Positions 48,630-57,482 of a DNA stretch of 64,000 nucleotides are shown here, piece after piece. Position numbers and translations under genes: made by a program. The DNA comes from Danxiaibacter sp048498555 (GTDB taxonomy: Bacteria > Bacteroidota > Bacteroidia > Chitinophagales > Chitinophagaceae), in NCBI GenBank assembly GCA_048498555.1, contig JBEHXT010000010.1:1-64000 (forward strand). Reading direction: 5' to 3'. Under the pieces are notes generated by a model that did not search any database, had not been told where the DNA came from, and worked only from the letters and a program-made list of their open reading frames with translations. Each line of letters starts with the position of its first letter. The first letter of the stretch is position 1.

Positions 48630-50598
48630 AAAAATACTTATTGTAGAGGATGAGTTTATTGTTGCTAACAATCTTCGGCTGATTTTAAAGGAAGCTGGTT
48701 ATACAATATCCGGCATAGCTGCTTCGGCCAAAGAAGCACAGGAATGTATTCTACAACACAAACCCGACCTGGTATTGCTTGATATCAGGATCAAAGGGAA
48801 ATTATCCGGAATTGATGTTGCGAGGAAATTAAGAGCTGATTATATTCCTTTTATTTATTTGTCCGCCAATTCTGATCAGGCGATACTTGAAGAAGCAAAG
48901 AAGACTGAACCTTACGGCTTTCTAATAAAACCAGTAAGGGAAAAGGACCTGCTGGTGGCGCTGGAAATTGCCTGGTACCTGCATCAGCACAGCCTTGAAT
49001 CAAAATTGCGCCGGGAGGAAAAGCTAAAGCAAGAGCTTACAATTTTAAGCGCACAAGAGTTGGATCTACAGGAAAAATTTCTTCGACTGAGCAAAATATT
49101 ACAGGCGCATATTCCTTTCGACCTCATTACCACCGGCTTGCGGCCAAGCCATTCCGGAACATTTAACGACATAGCCTATCTGCGCGTTGGCCTTGGCGAA
49201 TACCAGTTTATAGGTAAAAAAGAATTGCTGACAATTTCTGGCATTAGTAACGATGCACTGGAAGTGGTAATGCATGATAAAATTGAAGCAGGCGAAGCAA
49301 CTTTCTATGATAACGAAGCAGGAACTCAGCAGGAAGATATAAAGCCATTGCAACAACTGATGATAGATTGCTTCGTGATGCAATCCTTCTTATTCTTTCC
49401 GGTTTCATTAGGCTACGGGCTGGCGGCAAACTATTTCTTTTATAGCAAAAAAAATAAGGCATACAATAAAGAACATATCGATTTACTACAACTGCTGGGT
49501 AATGGCTTAGAAGCATTGGCCGAACAATTGCTTTTTGCAGCGCCAACGAATGTCAACGCCAACACAGTCGCACAAAAACGGAACAACCAAACTTCACGCG
49601 CTGTTGAAAGTTTGTTTGACACGATTGTTGGAAGCCACCACTCCTTATTGTCTGCGCTCGACCTTGCGACACAGGTGGCACCATATACAACTTCGGTTTT
49701 ATTACTGGGTGAGAGTGGCACTGGCAAAGAAAAAGTAGCACAATTGATTCATAATCTTTCTCCGCGTAAAAAAGCTGCATATATAAAAGTGAATTGTGCT
49801 GCAATTCCGCCAACACTGGTGGAATCGGAGTTGTTTGGGCACGAAAAAGGCGCTTTTACCGGAGCCGTGGAAAAACGTAAAGGAAAGTTTGAGCAAGCAC
49901 ATGGTGGTACTATTTTCCTCGATGAAATTGGCGAGCTTCCGTTGGCTGTACAGGTAAAGTTATTGCGCGTGTTGCAAGAGCGGGAAATAGAGCCTGTGGG
50001 TGGCAGTTCACCTATAAAAACTGATATCCGAATTATAGCTGCTACCAACCGCAACATTGAACAGCAAGTAGCGAAAGGGAGGTTCAGGCTAGATCTTTTT
50101 TATCGATTGAATGTTTTTCCAATTACGCTGCCGTCGCTGCGTGAAAGGAAATCAGACATAGAAGCACTGTCGCATTTTTTTGCAAAACGTTTCTGCAAAG
50201 CTTTTGAAAAATCATTTCATGGTATTGAAAGCACCATGCTGGAGGCAATGAATGCTTATGATTGGCCGGGCAATATCCGGGAGCTTGAAAACGTAGTAGA
50301 GCAATGCGTTGTACTGAATGATGGCAGTTCCCCGTTGCAATTAAAGCGAAGCCTTACAGTGAATAATCCTGAACTTACTTCGAAGCAGGAAATCACCTCA
50401 CTGGAACAAATAAAAAACGTTCAACGCGAAACGGAGAAAGAATACCTCAGTTCAATTCTCAAAAAAACAAAAGGGCGCATACGGGGCTTAAATGGCGCAG
50501 CAGAACTGTTAAACATAAAGCCGACAACGCTGGAAGCGAAGATGGCGAAACTCGACATCAACAAAAACGATTTTACTGACAACAATTCAGGAGAATAA
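48622..50598 (+). CDS. NtrC-like response regulator with sigma-54-interacting AAA+ domain
   Basis: 658 residues. The receiver domain (KKILIVEDEFIVANN, phospho-acceptor Asp54 in LLDIRI, conserved Lys in FLIKPVR) is followed by a coiled coil and a ~200-residue GAF-like or unassigned middle domain. Then comes an AAA+ sigma-54 activator core with Walker A GESGTGKE (about residues 363-370), the GAFTGA loop (410-415) and Walker B GGTIFLDEIGEL. A Fis-type helix-turn-helix ends the protein (RGLNGAAELLNIKPTTLEAKMAKL). GAFTGA implies activation of sigma-54 promoters. It is cotranscribed with the TPR kinase and followed by a terminator; targets are not evident here. Confidence 0.95.
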   Translation: MTKKILIVEDEFIVANNLRLILKEAGYTISGIAASAKEAQECILQHKPDLVLLDIRIKGKLSGIDVARKLRADYIPFIYLSANSDQAILEEAKKTEPYGFLIKPVREKDLLVALEIAWYLHQHSLESKLRREEKLKQELTILSAQELDLQEKFLRLSKILQAHIPFDLITTGLRPSHSGTFNDIAYLRVGLGEYQFIGKKELLTISGISNDALEVVMHDKIEAGEATFYDNEAGTQQEDIKPLQQLMIDCFVMQSFLFFPVSLGYGLAANYFFYSKKNKAYNKEHIDLLQLLGNGLEALAEQLLFAAPTNVNANTVAQKRNNQTSRAVESLFDTIVGSHHSLLSALDLATQVAPYTTSVLLLGESGTGKEKVAQLIHNLSPRKKAAYIKVNCAAIPPTLVESELFGHEKGAFTGAVEKRKGKFEQAHGGTIFLDEIGELPLAVQVKLLRVLQEREIEPVGGSSPIKTDIRIIAATNRNIEQQVAKGRFRLDLFYRLNVFPITLPSLRERKSDIEALSHFFAKRFCKAFEKSFHGIESTMLEAMNAYDWPGNIRELENVVEQCVVLNDGSSPLQLKRSLTVNNPELTSKQEITSLEQIKNVQRETEKEYLSSILKKTKGRIRGLNGAAELLNIKPTTLEAKMAKLDINKNDFTDNNSGE

Positions 50599-50645
50599 TT
50601 TTTTCAGCCCGCTCAATCTGGCTCCAGTAATAATGGAGTTCATAC

Positions 50646-50683
50646 AAAATATCTCCAATTCTTTTGGAGATATTTTCTTTTTA
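50646..50683 (+). terminator. Rho-independent terminator after the two-component pair
   Basis: A perfect 13-bp stem AAAATATCTCCAA / TTGGAGATATTTT with a 5-nt loop, followed by CTTTTTACC. It begins about 47 bp after the stop. The rest of 50684-51090 has no gene. Confidence 0.85.
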
Positions 50684-51019
50684 CCGTTACTGCTTCAGCA
50701 AATTTATTTACGCACAACTTAATGGCAAATAAGCTGTTCTAGCAACATATTGCTCATGCCTGCATTTTTTTTGAATGATGGTATAAAAATCGAAACATGA
50801 CGGGAAACTTATATCATGACACAAAAAAACATTCTGATAAGTATTCAACATGTTTAATTGTTTTTAAAGAGAAAGTAAAGCTATCTAAAGTAGCTCTCTC
50901 TCTCCTTTCTGCTCTGTGGTCACCCCGGCCACTTTTCCTCACAACAGGCTTCCAATAAAACATAACATGAAAAAAATGCCGTAGCAAGGCTGCTGATTTT
51001 TTTCCGGCTGATTCGTTTT

Positions 51020-51035
51020 TGACAAATATGTGTCA
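51020..51035. promoter_or_regulatory. Inverted repeat TGACA-N6-TGTCA upstream of the redox operon
   Basis: The region reads TTTTTGACAAATATGTGTCAGG, about 55-70 bp before the ATG at 51091. Its left half resembles the TTTGACA half-site of the candidate TetR operator at 38677. It may be a repressor site or coincidence. Confidence 0.35.
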
Positions 51036-51090
51036 GGTGATCCCTTCATTTTGTTAGCAGCTTTGTGTTATCAATTTAAAACGATACACA

Positions 51091-51678
51091 ATGGCCACAA
51101 ACATATTACTCATCCTCGGACATCCATCTAAAAATTCTTTTAATAAAGCATTGCTGGATGCTTATCAAAAAGGATCAGAAAGCACAGGAGCTATTTGTAA
51201 AACCATTTACATCTCCGACTTACATTTTGATATAAACCTTGCCGATGGATATAAGACCGGCAAATCTGATCAACTGGAAAATGATCTGCTGGCTGCACAA
51301 CAATTGTTTCAATGGGCTAACCATGTTGTATTCGCTTTTCCCAATTGGTGGGGAGCCATGCCTGCCATTACCAAAGGCTTTATTGACCGGCTTTTTCTTC
51401 CGGGCTTTGCATTTAAAAATCACTCCGGTAAAAATTTCCCAGAACAATTACTGAAGGGAAAAAGTATGAGGGTGCTGGTAACAATGGATACGCCTAAGTT
51501 CTGGTTCTACCTCGTACACAGGGCATCGCTTTATCTCATTCTTAAGAAAGTTGTATTCGGCTATGTTGGCTTCAATCCCATCCACTTTTCCACTTTCGGA
51601 TTTATCAGGAAATCAACGGAAGCACTAAGAAAAAAATGGCTGGACAAAGTTGAGCACTTAGGCAAACAAATTATCTGA
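51091..51678 (+). CDS. NAD(P)H-dependent flavodoxin-fold oxidoreductase (quinone-reductase-like)
   Basis: 195 residues. The flavodoxin_2 fold is shown by ILLILGHPSKNSFNKALLDAY at the FMN phosphate loop and by FAFPNWWGAMPAITKGFIDRLFLPGFAF, the FMN-binding signature of MdaB/KefF/NQO-type enzymes. These two-electron reductases use NAD(P)H to reduce quinones or other electrophiles without radical formation. First gene of a seven-gene operon of small redox proteins. The upstream region carries an inverted repeat at 51020-51035. Confidence 0.92.
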   Translation: MATNILLILGHPSKNSFNKALLDAYQKGSESTGAICKTIYISDLHFDINLADGYKTGKSDQLENDLLAAQQLFQWANHVVFAFPNWWGAMPAITKGFIDRLFLPGFAFKNHSGKNFPEQLLKGKSMRVLVTMDTPKFWFYLVHRASLYLILKKVVFGYVGFNPIHFSTFGFIRKSTEALRKKWLDKVEHLGKQII

Positions 51679-51708
51679 TCAAATTAATAAAATTAAAAAC
51701 CATCAATC

Positions 51709-51927
51709 ATGACACCATTAACAAACGAGCGCATTGCTCTCACCAATCCCAAAAGAGGTTTTCGTATTCACCTACTTGTTTTCATATTGGCAACCCCTGC
51801 CATATGGCTGGTATGGTATCTCACAGACAATTCATATCCATGGCCCTTATGGAGCACACCTGCATGGGCAATCGGTGTACTGTTTCACTACCTCGGTATA
51901 TATGTTTTCAAAAAAAATAACAAATAA
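51709..51927 (+). CDS. Small 2TM-domain membrane protein
   Basis: 72 residues with two predicted membrane segments (RIHLLVFILATPAIWLVWYL and AWAIGVLFHYLGIYVF) flanking a short proline- and tryptophan-rich turn (NSYPWPLWSTP). This is the layout of the Bacteroidota 2TM domain, which also occurs next to histidine kinases. Function unknown. It is embedded in the redox operon, 30 bp after the reductase gene and 13 bp before the cupin gene. Confidence 0.85.
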   Translation: MTPLTNERIALTNPKRGFRIHLLVFILATPAIWLVWYLTDNSYPWPLWSTPAWAIGVLFHYLGIYVFKKNNK

Positions 51928-51940
51928 AAACTTATCAATC

Positions 51941-52504
51941 ATGAACCAGGAATCAAACGCATTCAGACGCATCGTAACAGGCCATGATGCTGACAACAAG
52001 GCGATCATTGTATCAGATGCTGCTCCCGCACTTACACAATTAATCGGTGGGCCAGGTGGACCAACCTTCTTTGAAGTGTGGCATACACAGGAAACGCCTG
52101 CAGTAATTTATCCGCAACCTGATGGAATGGATGAAAACAGGCTAGTGCTGGCGCCGCCTAAAAATGGAACACGCATAAGGGTAATTGAATTTCCTCCTGA
52201 GGGAGAAGCAATAAGAAATCTCACGGGCGCCGACGCAGCGGAAAAGTTTAAAACAATGGGTGATGAACATGCTTCCACTTCATCCGTTGAAGGAGCTCCT
52301 CACCCACTGATGCACCGGACACAAACTGTTGACTACGGGATTGTACTGGAAGGGGAAATTACCATGATACTCGACCGTGGTGAAACAACTATTAAAGCTG
52401 GTGATATCATTGTTCAGAACGGCACCAATCACGCCTGGGCAAACCGTTCAGGAAAAATATGCCGGATGGCTTTTGTATTAATTGACGGGCAATTCGCCTT
52501 CTAA
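51941..52504 (+). CDS. Cupin-domain protein
   Basis: 187 residues from ATG 51941; the frame is open further upstream but there overlaps the 2TM gene. The C-terminal half is a single cupin barrel with TVDYGIVLEGEITMILDRGE (motif 1) and GDIIVQNGTNHAWANRSG (motif 2, with the second-strand His). Metal-binding capacity is therefore likely but incomplete. The N-terminal ~80 residues (ALTQLIGGPGGPTFFEVWHT) match the family of cupin proteins found with aromatic or quinone metabolism. Substrate unknown; an isomerase or dioxygenase-like role is possible. Confidence 0.88.
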   Translation: MNQESNAFRRIVTGHDADNKAIIVSDAAPALTQLIGGPGGPTFFEVWHTQETPAVIYPQPDGMDENRLVLAPPKNGTRIRVIEFPPEGEAIRNLTGADAAEKFKTMGDEHASTSSVEGAPHPLMHRTQTVDYGIVLEGEITMILDRGETTIKAGDIIVQNGTNHAWANRSGKICRMAFVLIDGQFAF

Positions 52505-52531
52505 ATTTTCAACCATTTAAAAATTTCAACT

Positions 52532-53110
52532 ATGCGTATTCAACCGTTAGCACCAGATAAACTCAATCCTGATGTGCGTTATGTACACGATGAAATAGCA
52601 AACCTTGTTGGCCATAGCCAAAGCCAGGTAAAAATGATGGACGAAAATGGCGCATTGCTAGGCCCGTTCACACCCATGCTTCAATATCCACAGTTTGGTG
52701 TACATGCGCTAAGCTTTTTACGAACACTTGATCTTCATGCTACACTTCCGAAAACCGTTCGTGAGGTGGCTATACTTACTGTTGGTGGATTTTATGGAGC
52801 AAAGTTCGAGCTCTATGCACATGAGATCATGGCCGATGCTTTTGGCATTCCTCAAAACATTATTGCTACACTGGCAGCAGCCGGACATCCCAATGGTTTA
52901 AATGAACAGGAATCTGTTGCTCATGATATCGCCTATGTGTTGCTAACAGGGCGCATAGTTCCTGACTCAACCTATAAACATGCTGTTCAATTGTTGGGAA
53001 AAGATGGCGTGGCAGAGCTGTACTTTTTAATCAGTGGCTATTGTCTCATAGCCATGATCTTAAATGGTTTTGACATACCTGCACCAGAGAATATTCAATC
53101 AAACAACTAA
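52532..53110 (+). CDS. Carboxymuconolactone decarboxylase-family protein
   Basis: 192 residues. The all-helical CMD fold is recognised by LHATLPKTVREVAILTVGG and GAKFELYAHEIMADAFGIPQNII. In this segment the Glu-x3-His motif replaces the Cys-x2-Cys of AhpD-type members, so it is the 4-carboxymuconolactone-decarboxylase-like group rather than a peroxidase adaptor. The real substrate in Bacteroidota homologues is unknown. It follows the cupin gene by 27 bp, a frequent pairing. Confidence 0.9.
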   Translation: MRIQPLAPDKLNPDVRYVHDEIANLVGHSQSQVKMMDENGALLGPFTPMLQYPQFGVHALSFLRTLDLHATLPKTVREVAILTVGGFYGAKFELYAHEIMADAFGIPQNIIATLAAAGHPNGLNEQESVAHDIAYVLLTGRIVPDSTYKHAVQLLGKDGVAELYFLISGYCLIAMILNGFDIPAPENIQSNN

Positions 53111-53172
53111 AATAAACGGATAAGCCGGACACCGTATTAAAGAAGGCAACAACAATTTAAAATTTATAAAAA

Positions 53173-53985
53173 ATGAAAAAGGCTATGACAACGCTGCTCA
53201 CTGCAGCAATCGCAATTTCATCATTGGCATCTTGCAAAAAAAATGATGACAACCCGGACACGAACCATCAAACCTACGTGCTGGTACATGGCGCATGGCA
53301 GGCGCCGTATGTTTGGGATGCAGTAAGAACTGAATTAACCAGCAAAGGCAACAAGGTAATAGTTGTAGAACTTCCTGGCCATGGTTCCGATACCACAGCA
53401 ACTTATACATTGAGTATTGATGCGTACAGGGAAAAGGTAATACAAGCCATTTCTCCACTGAATGAAAATGTAATTCTTGTAGGTCACAGTATGGGAGGCA
53501 TGGTGATAACTGCTGTTGCCGAAAAAATTCCTTCCAAAATTAAAAAGCTGGTGTATATCGGTGCGTTTCTTCCTTCAGACGGACAGGCACTAATTGAACT
53601 GGCGAATTCCGATCCGGATTCTAAACTTGGCCCTTTACTTATTGAATCCCCCGACAGGTTAACGCTGGATGTAAAAGCTGACAGCCTCACTTATCTCTTC
53701 ATCAATGATGGTAACGCTGCTGTAAAGCAACAGGTGATCGACAACTACCGTGCAGAACCTGCTATCCCATTTACCAACAAAGTTGCATTAACCAGTGAAA
53801 ATTTTGGAACGGTAAGCAAAGCATATATCAAAACACTGCAGGATGTTGTTATTTCTCCCGGCCTGCAGGATAGAATGATTGCAGCGGCAGGAATTAAATC
53901 GGTTTATACAGTTAACACAAGCCACTCGCCATTTCTTTCACAGCCCAAAGCCGTTTCAGATTTACTGCTTACAATCGGCCAATAA
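53173..53985 (+). CDS. Alpha/beta hydrolase, lipoprotein
   Basis: 270 residues. Lipoprotein signal with Cys21 (SLASCKK). An alpha/beta-hydrolase fold follows: oxyanion HGAWQAPYVWDAV, nucleophile elbow GHSMGG, and C-terminal catalytic His in NTSHSPFLSQP. The acid residue is expected near the LQDVVISP strand. It resembles esterase/EstC-like enzymes (HxGA oxyanion start). A surface or periplasmic esterase is the inference. Part of the redox operon. Confidence 0.92.
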   Translation: MKKAMTTLLTAAIAISSLASCKKNDDNPDTNHQTYVLVHGAWQAPYVWDAVRTELTSKGNKVIVVELPGHGSDTTATYTLSIDAYREKVIQAISPLNENVILVGHSMGGMVITAVAEKIPSKIKKLVYIGAFLPSDGQALIELANSDPDSKLGPLLIESPDRLTLDVKADSLTYLFINDGNAAVKQQVIDNYRAEPAIPFTNKVALTSENFGTVSKAYIKTLQDVVISPGLQDRMIAAAGIKSVYTVNTSHSPFLSQPKAVSDLLLTIGQ

Positions 53986-54066
53986 TGCAACAACAAAAGC
54001 TAAATATTAAGCCGTCAATTAAAGAATGAATTGACTTGTTTTTATAAACGAACAAACATTAAAAGT

Positions 54067-54828
54067 ATGAACCCAAATAAAGTATTAACTGCCTCAAAAA
54101 AAATTCTTGCCGCAGTCACGGTGTTCTTTACGCTAAATAGCTTAGAAACAAATGCACAGTCAACCAATCAGATGGACAACGATAACATGGTTGCTCTGTT
54201 AACGAGATATGAAGTTAAGCCGGAGTTTCAGCAAGTATTTCGCAAGGCGATTAGCGATTATGTTTTGCATGCAAATGCAATGGATGATAATATTTTTAGT
54301 GAAGGGCATTATGAACAGGACAAGCCTTCTGTATTGTGGATGATAGAACGATGGAGCGATAAGGCTGCCTTCGAAAAATTCAGGAACAATCAATTCAGCG
54401 CGATAGATTCCTTATCTGCAATTGGCTTACTGCAACCGGGTACAACAATTGATTTAACAGACCTTGAGCCGCTTTCAAAAGAACAATGGCGTACTGCTAA
54501 ACGGAAAGATGACAGGCCAATTACCATCATGTTGTTTGTGGACAGCAAGCCCGGAACTCAAACCACATTTGAAAACGTGTATCATACAGCTATGCCTGCC
54601 TTCCGTAGCGAACCGGGTGTTATTAACTACCAGCTTTCCCGTTTTAAAACGGACAGTACAAGGTTCGTAACGTATGAGAAATTCAGGAACGAGGCTGCTT
54701 TTCAGTATCACCTAAAATTTCCTCCTATCCAGCCCGTAATTGATTACCTGAATACAAGCATTAAAAAGCAACCTTTCCAGGATGGCATTCATACACTCAT
54801 TGAATTTGCACCGGTTGAAATTAGATAA
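54067..54828 (+). CDS. Exported tandem antibiotic-biosynthesis-monooxygenase (ABM) domain protein
   Basis: 253 residues from ATG 54067. A signal-like N-terminus (KKILAAVTVFFTLNSLETNAQS) precedes two ABM ferredoxin-like domains. The first is VALLTRYEVKPEFQQVFRKA ... VLWMIERWSDKAAFEKF, the second ITIMLFVDSKPGTQTTFENVYHTA ... RFVTYEKFRNEAAFQYHL. Domains of this type act as cofactor-free quinol monooxygenases (YgiN-like). The active-site residues are not diagnosable. Two tandem copies could form an intramolecular dimer. Confidence 0.88.
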   Translation: MNPNKVLTASKKILAAVTVFFTLNSLETNAQSTNQMDNDNMVALLTRYEVKPEFQQVFRKAISDYVLHANAMDDNIFSEGHYEQDKPSVLWMIERWSDKAAFEKFRNNQFSAIDSLSAIGLLQPGTTIDLTDLEPLSKEQWRTAKRKDDRPITIMLFVDSKPGTQTTFENVYHTAMPAFRSEPGVINYQLSRFKTDSTRFVTYEKFRNEAAFQYHLKFPPIQPVIDYLNTSIKKQPFQDGIHTLIEFAPVEIR

Positions 54829-54883
54829 CAACAGAACTGTTTTCAAAAAATCATTCATTAATAACAGTAAAAATTTTCAAAAA

Positions 54884-55672
54884 ATGAAAAAGAGAAATCA
54901 AATAATCGCAGCAGGTATCGGATGTATACTTAGCGCGACAAATGTAGAAGCCCAGACAAATGAGCTGGACGTAATGAATCAGTTGTCAACCCAATCGGCA
55001 GTTGTAAATATGCCAGTCACCAAATTGCTGAATGCGCCAGGTAACGAAGCATTGAAAGCATTCTTTCTAACACCCGTTAAAGACAAAACAGCATTAAAGG
55101 GGAAAAGAATAGCCGTATTGGTTGCAGATGGATTCGAGGAAATTGAATTAACAGGGCCGGTTTGGTATTTCAGGGAATTAGGGGCCATCGTAGAAATAAT
55201 AGCGCCGAAGTATAATCCGGCTCCTGATAGATACGGATTGACCTATCCTGAAATGTCTAAAACACATGTAATGGCAATCCAATATTTACAACCGGTGGGA
55301 TGGATAAAATTCGATCGTACAGCCGACCAAATTAAAGTGAGCGAATATGATGCGGTTTTCATACCCGGCGGTGCGTGGAACCCTGACAACTTACGTTATG
55401 ATAAAGATGTGATCAAATTCATCCAGGATTTTAATCAGTCAGGAAAACTCATCGCTGCTATCTGCCATGCACCAGTAGTATTAGCATCTGCTGATATTAT
55501 CAAGGGGAAAAAGCTAACCGGCTACTGGAATATACAGGTTGACCTGAAAAATGCCGGTGGAAATGTAGTGGAAGCTCCAGTAGTAACCGATGGCAACCTG
55601 GTCACGAGCAGGCATCCTATTGATGTAGCAGATTTCTCAAGGGCTGTTGAAAACTGGCTGCTAAAAAAATAA
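54884..55672 (+). CDS. Exported DJ-1/PfpI-family protein
   Basis: 262 residues from ATG 54884 (a longer frame overlaps the ABM gene). A short signal peptide ends near VEAQT. The DJ-1/PfpI core then runs GKRIAVLVADGFEEIELTGPVW, with the conserved Glu, to GKLIAAICHAPVVLASADII, with the nucleophilic Cys. Members act as glyoxalase III/deglycase, protease or redox chaperone; which applies is unknown. Secretion is unusual for the family and fits the exported ABM and hydrolase neighbours. Last gene before the terminator. Confidence 0.92.
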   Translation: MKKRNQIIAAGIGCILSATNVEAQTNELDVMNQLSTQSAVVNMPVTKLLNAPGNEALKAFFLTPVKDKTALKGKRIAVLVADGFEEIELTGPVWYFRELGAIVEIIAPKYNPAPDRYGLTYPEMSKTHVMAIQYLQPVGWIKFDRTADQIKVSEYDAVFIPGGAWNPDNLRYDKDVIKFIQDFNQSGKLIAAICHAPVVLASADIIKGKKLTGYWNIQVDLKNAGGNVVEAPVVTDGNLVTSRHPIDVADFSRAVENWLLKK

Positions 55673-55714
55673 TATCCTGTTTAATATTTAATGCAGGGGA
55701 AATGTAAAAGTGGT

Positions 55715-55742
55715 GGCTGCAATTGCAGCCCTCTTTTTTTTA
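55715..55742 (+). terminator. Rho-independent terminator after the redox operon
   Basis: GGCTGC-AATT-GCAGCC stem followed by CTC and eight or more T, about 40 bp after the DJ-1/PfpI stop codon. Confidence 0.88.
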
Positions 55743-55773
55743 CAACAGACAGGTATTATTACTGCGCCTTTCA

Positions 55774-57108
55774 TTATTCCGCTTGCGTTACTGCCGTGCC
55801 CCATGTATAAACTCTTTTAATTGAAGGATTTTTTTTCAGGTTGGCCAATGTTGCATCTGTTATGTTAGTTTTATTTAAATTAACTGCTTCAAGGTGTTTC
55901 AAAGATGCAAGATTATTACTCACTCCGTCTGTTACCGGGTTGTTTTCTATCCGTAATTTTTCAAGATTAATGAATGATTGTAGAATGTGCAGATCACTGT
56001 CTGTAAAGTTGTTCCCGGATAGATTTAGCCAGATAATGTTTTTAGCCAAAGCCATCAGATCGTTGCTGATCGCTGACATTTTCACACCTGAATTAGTTGG
56101 AAGTGTAACGTCCAGCATCATCGGCTTATTTAACATCAGCCTCACCATTAATCCTTTTGTTCTTAAACGTGACATCGCCAACGTGTCTGCCTGCATGGGA
56201 ATATCAGGATTGATTGCCTGAGTACGCACGCCCTCGTCACTGTCTCCGTTAACAGGTAAAAGAAAACCCAGGTAGGTGCTTACCTGCATTTGTATCGAGT
56301 CTGAATTTTGTAACTGTGCCATTGTTTTACCTTCCACTGCACCGGCCTTCTCTATCCACCATTTAATTATTTGTAATTCATTTTTTGAAAGCGGCGGTTT
56401 ACCATCTGCGGGCATGTAATCTTTATGATCAGGATCAAGTGTAACACGCTTATACAATTCACTTTCAGCTAATTTTCCGGGAACTATCGCAGGGCCAGTC
56501 TTGCCGCCCTTTAGTAAGGCTTGCAAATTGTCAACCGACATCTTCCCTTTCCGTTTACCACTTGAATGACACTGGGCACATTTAGCCTGTAAAATAGGCT
56601 CGACAACATCTTCAAATATCATCGCGCTTTGAAGGTTTGCCGGTTTGTCGCGCACCTGCTGCATTAGTGTGCGCATGCTGAGATATTCGTTGCCGTGGGT
56701 AAGGCTTCCGCCCTGATGCCCGCTATAGCTCATAAGCGCTATAAGGCCGATCAATAAAACGGAGAATAGTTTTCGCGGAAAGCGTACTTCAAGCATCACT
56801 TTTTCGGTCGATAAATAGTACATCACGCCAGAAATAATTGCAAGGGCAATACCAGACAATTTATGATGGAGCAATGCAGTCTTGTCATAATCGCCGGAAA
56901 GGGATAATATGTAGCCCAATAAACAGGCAAGCACCGCTGATACAAATCCAATAAATAATGTGACTGATACAGCAGGCTTTAAGTTCTCATACTTCTTTAT
57001 GTAGGATAAAAGATTAAGTATTGCTGCAAGTAATATAAAACCAATTGGCAGATGTACGACAAGCGGATGCAAGTGGCCCGAAAATGTAGAAATGTTACCT
57101 AATGTCAT
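55774..57108 (-). CDS. Membrane protein fusing DUF2231, cytochrome c and leucine-rich repeats
   Basis: 444 residues. Four membrane helices (about residues 15-36, 46-71, 84-100, 114-130) form a DUF2231-like unit (HPLVVHLPIGFILLAAILNL). A planctomycete-type c-type cytochrome domain follows, with CAQCH (Cys177, Cys180, His181) and a later DYMPADGKPPLSKNE axial-Met segment. The C-terminus, after about residue 340, carries leucine-rich repeats (IIWLNLSGNNFTDSDLHIL, LEKLRIENNPVTD, LEAVNLNKTNITDATLANL). The haem side should face the periplasm. Downstream in orientation from the DUF1501 and PSD1 genes and probably part of their unit. An electron-transfer or assembly role is inferred. Confidence 0.88.
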   Translation of the reverse strand: MTLGNISTFSGHLHPLVVHLPIGFILLAAILNLLSYIKKYENLKPAVSVTLFIGFVSAVLACLLGYILSLSGDYDKTALLHHKLSGIALAIISGVMYYLSTEKVMLEVRFPRKLFSVLLIGLIALMSYSGHQGGSLTHGNEYLSMRTLMQQVRDKPANLQSAMIFEDVVEPILQAKCAQCHSSGKRKGKMSVDNLQALLKGGKTGPAIVPGKLAESELYKRVTLDPDHKDYMPADGKPPLSKNELQIIKWWIEKAGAVEGKTMAQLQNSDSIQMQVSTYLGFLLPVNGDSDEGVRTQAINPDIPMQADTLAMSRLRTKGLMVRLMLNKPMMLDVTLPTNSGVKMSAISNDLMALAKNIIWLNLSGNNFTDSDLHILQSFINLEKLRIENNPVTDGVSNNLASLKHLEAVNLNKTNITDATLANLKKNPSIKRVYTWGTAVTQAE

Positions 57109-57482
57109 ATTAATATCTCTTCGTTAAGAGTTGTCAATTTTAAATATTTAAATTATCACAATCGAGCCAATATTCTTGAGAGCTCAGCTCTCGTGCTAAT
57201 GACTAATTTGAGCCTGTCTTACATTGCCGTCTGCTTCAGCTGACGGATAATTAGTTGATCTTTAAATTGGGCTTTAGCCCCTGAAATGTATTGTATGGCT
57301 AAAGCCATATTTAATAAATTTCGTTTTCCGTCAGCTGAAACAGAGGGCGATGAATTTAAAGCAATCCGCTTCACTGTAAAGACCTGTCATTCTGTTTTTG
57401 ATTGGGTAATCCCAATTATCCGTTCGAGATAATGATGCCGTTGTGTCCCTATTCAAACTTTTCATGAACCTATGTTATAGTA
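57109..57482. other. Intergenic region with structured repeat
   Basis: No gene. It contains the nested inverted repeat at 57225-57350 and a perfect GAGAGCT-C-AGCTCTC palindrome at 57178-57192. Confidence 0.6.
57225..57350. repeat. Nested inverted-repeat element (CAGCTGACGG / GGCTTTAGCC type)
   Basis: The outer arms GTCTGCTTCAGCTGACGG and the reverse complement of CCGTCAGCTGAAACAGAG pair. Inner palindromes GGCTTTAGCC (57270-57279) and TGGCTAAAGCCA (57296-57307) pair with each other as well. I recall similar GGCTTTAGCC/GCTGACGG elements from other Bacteroidota intergenic regions. Dispersal here is untested. Confidence 0.6.

Noticed and set aside
50684..51090. Sigma-54 promoter before the redox operon controlled by the neighbouring NtrC-like regulator
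   Set aside because: I looked for GG-N10-GC pairs in the expected TGGC...TTGC context and found none convincing in this region.
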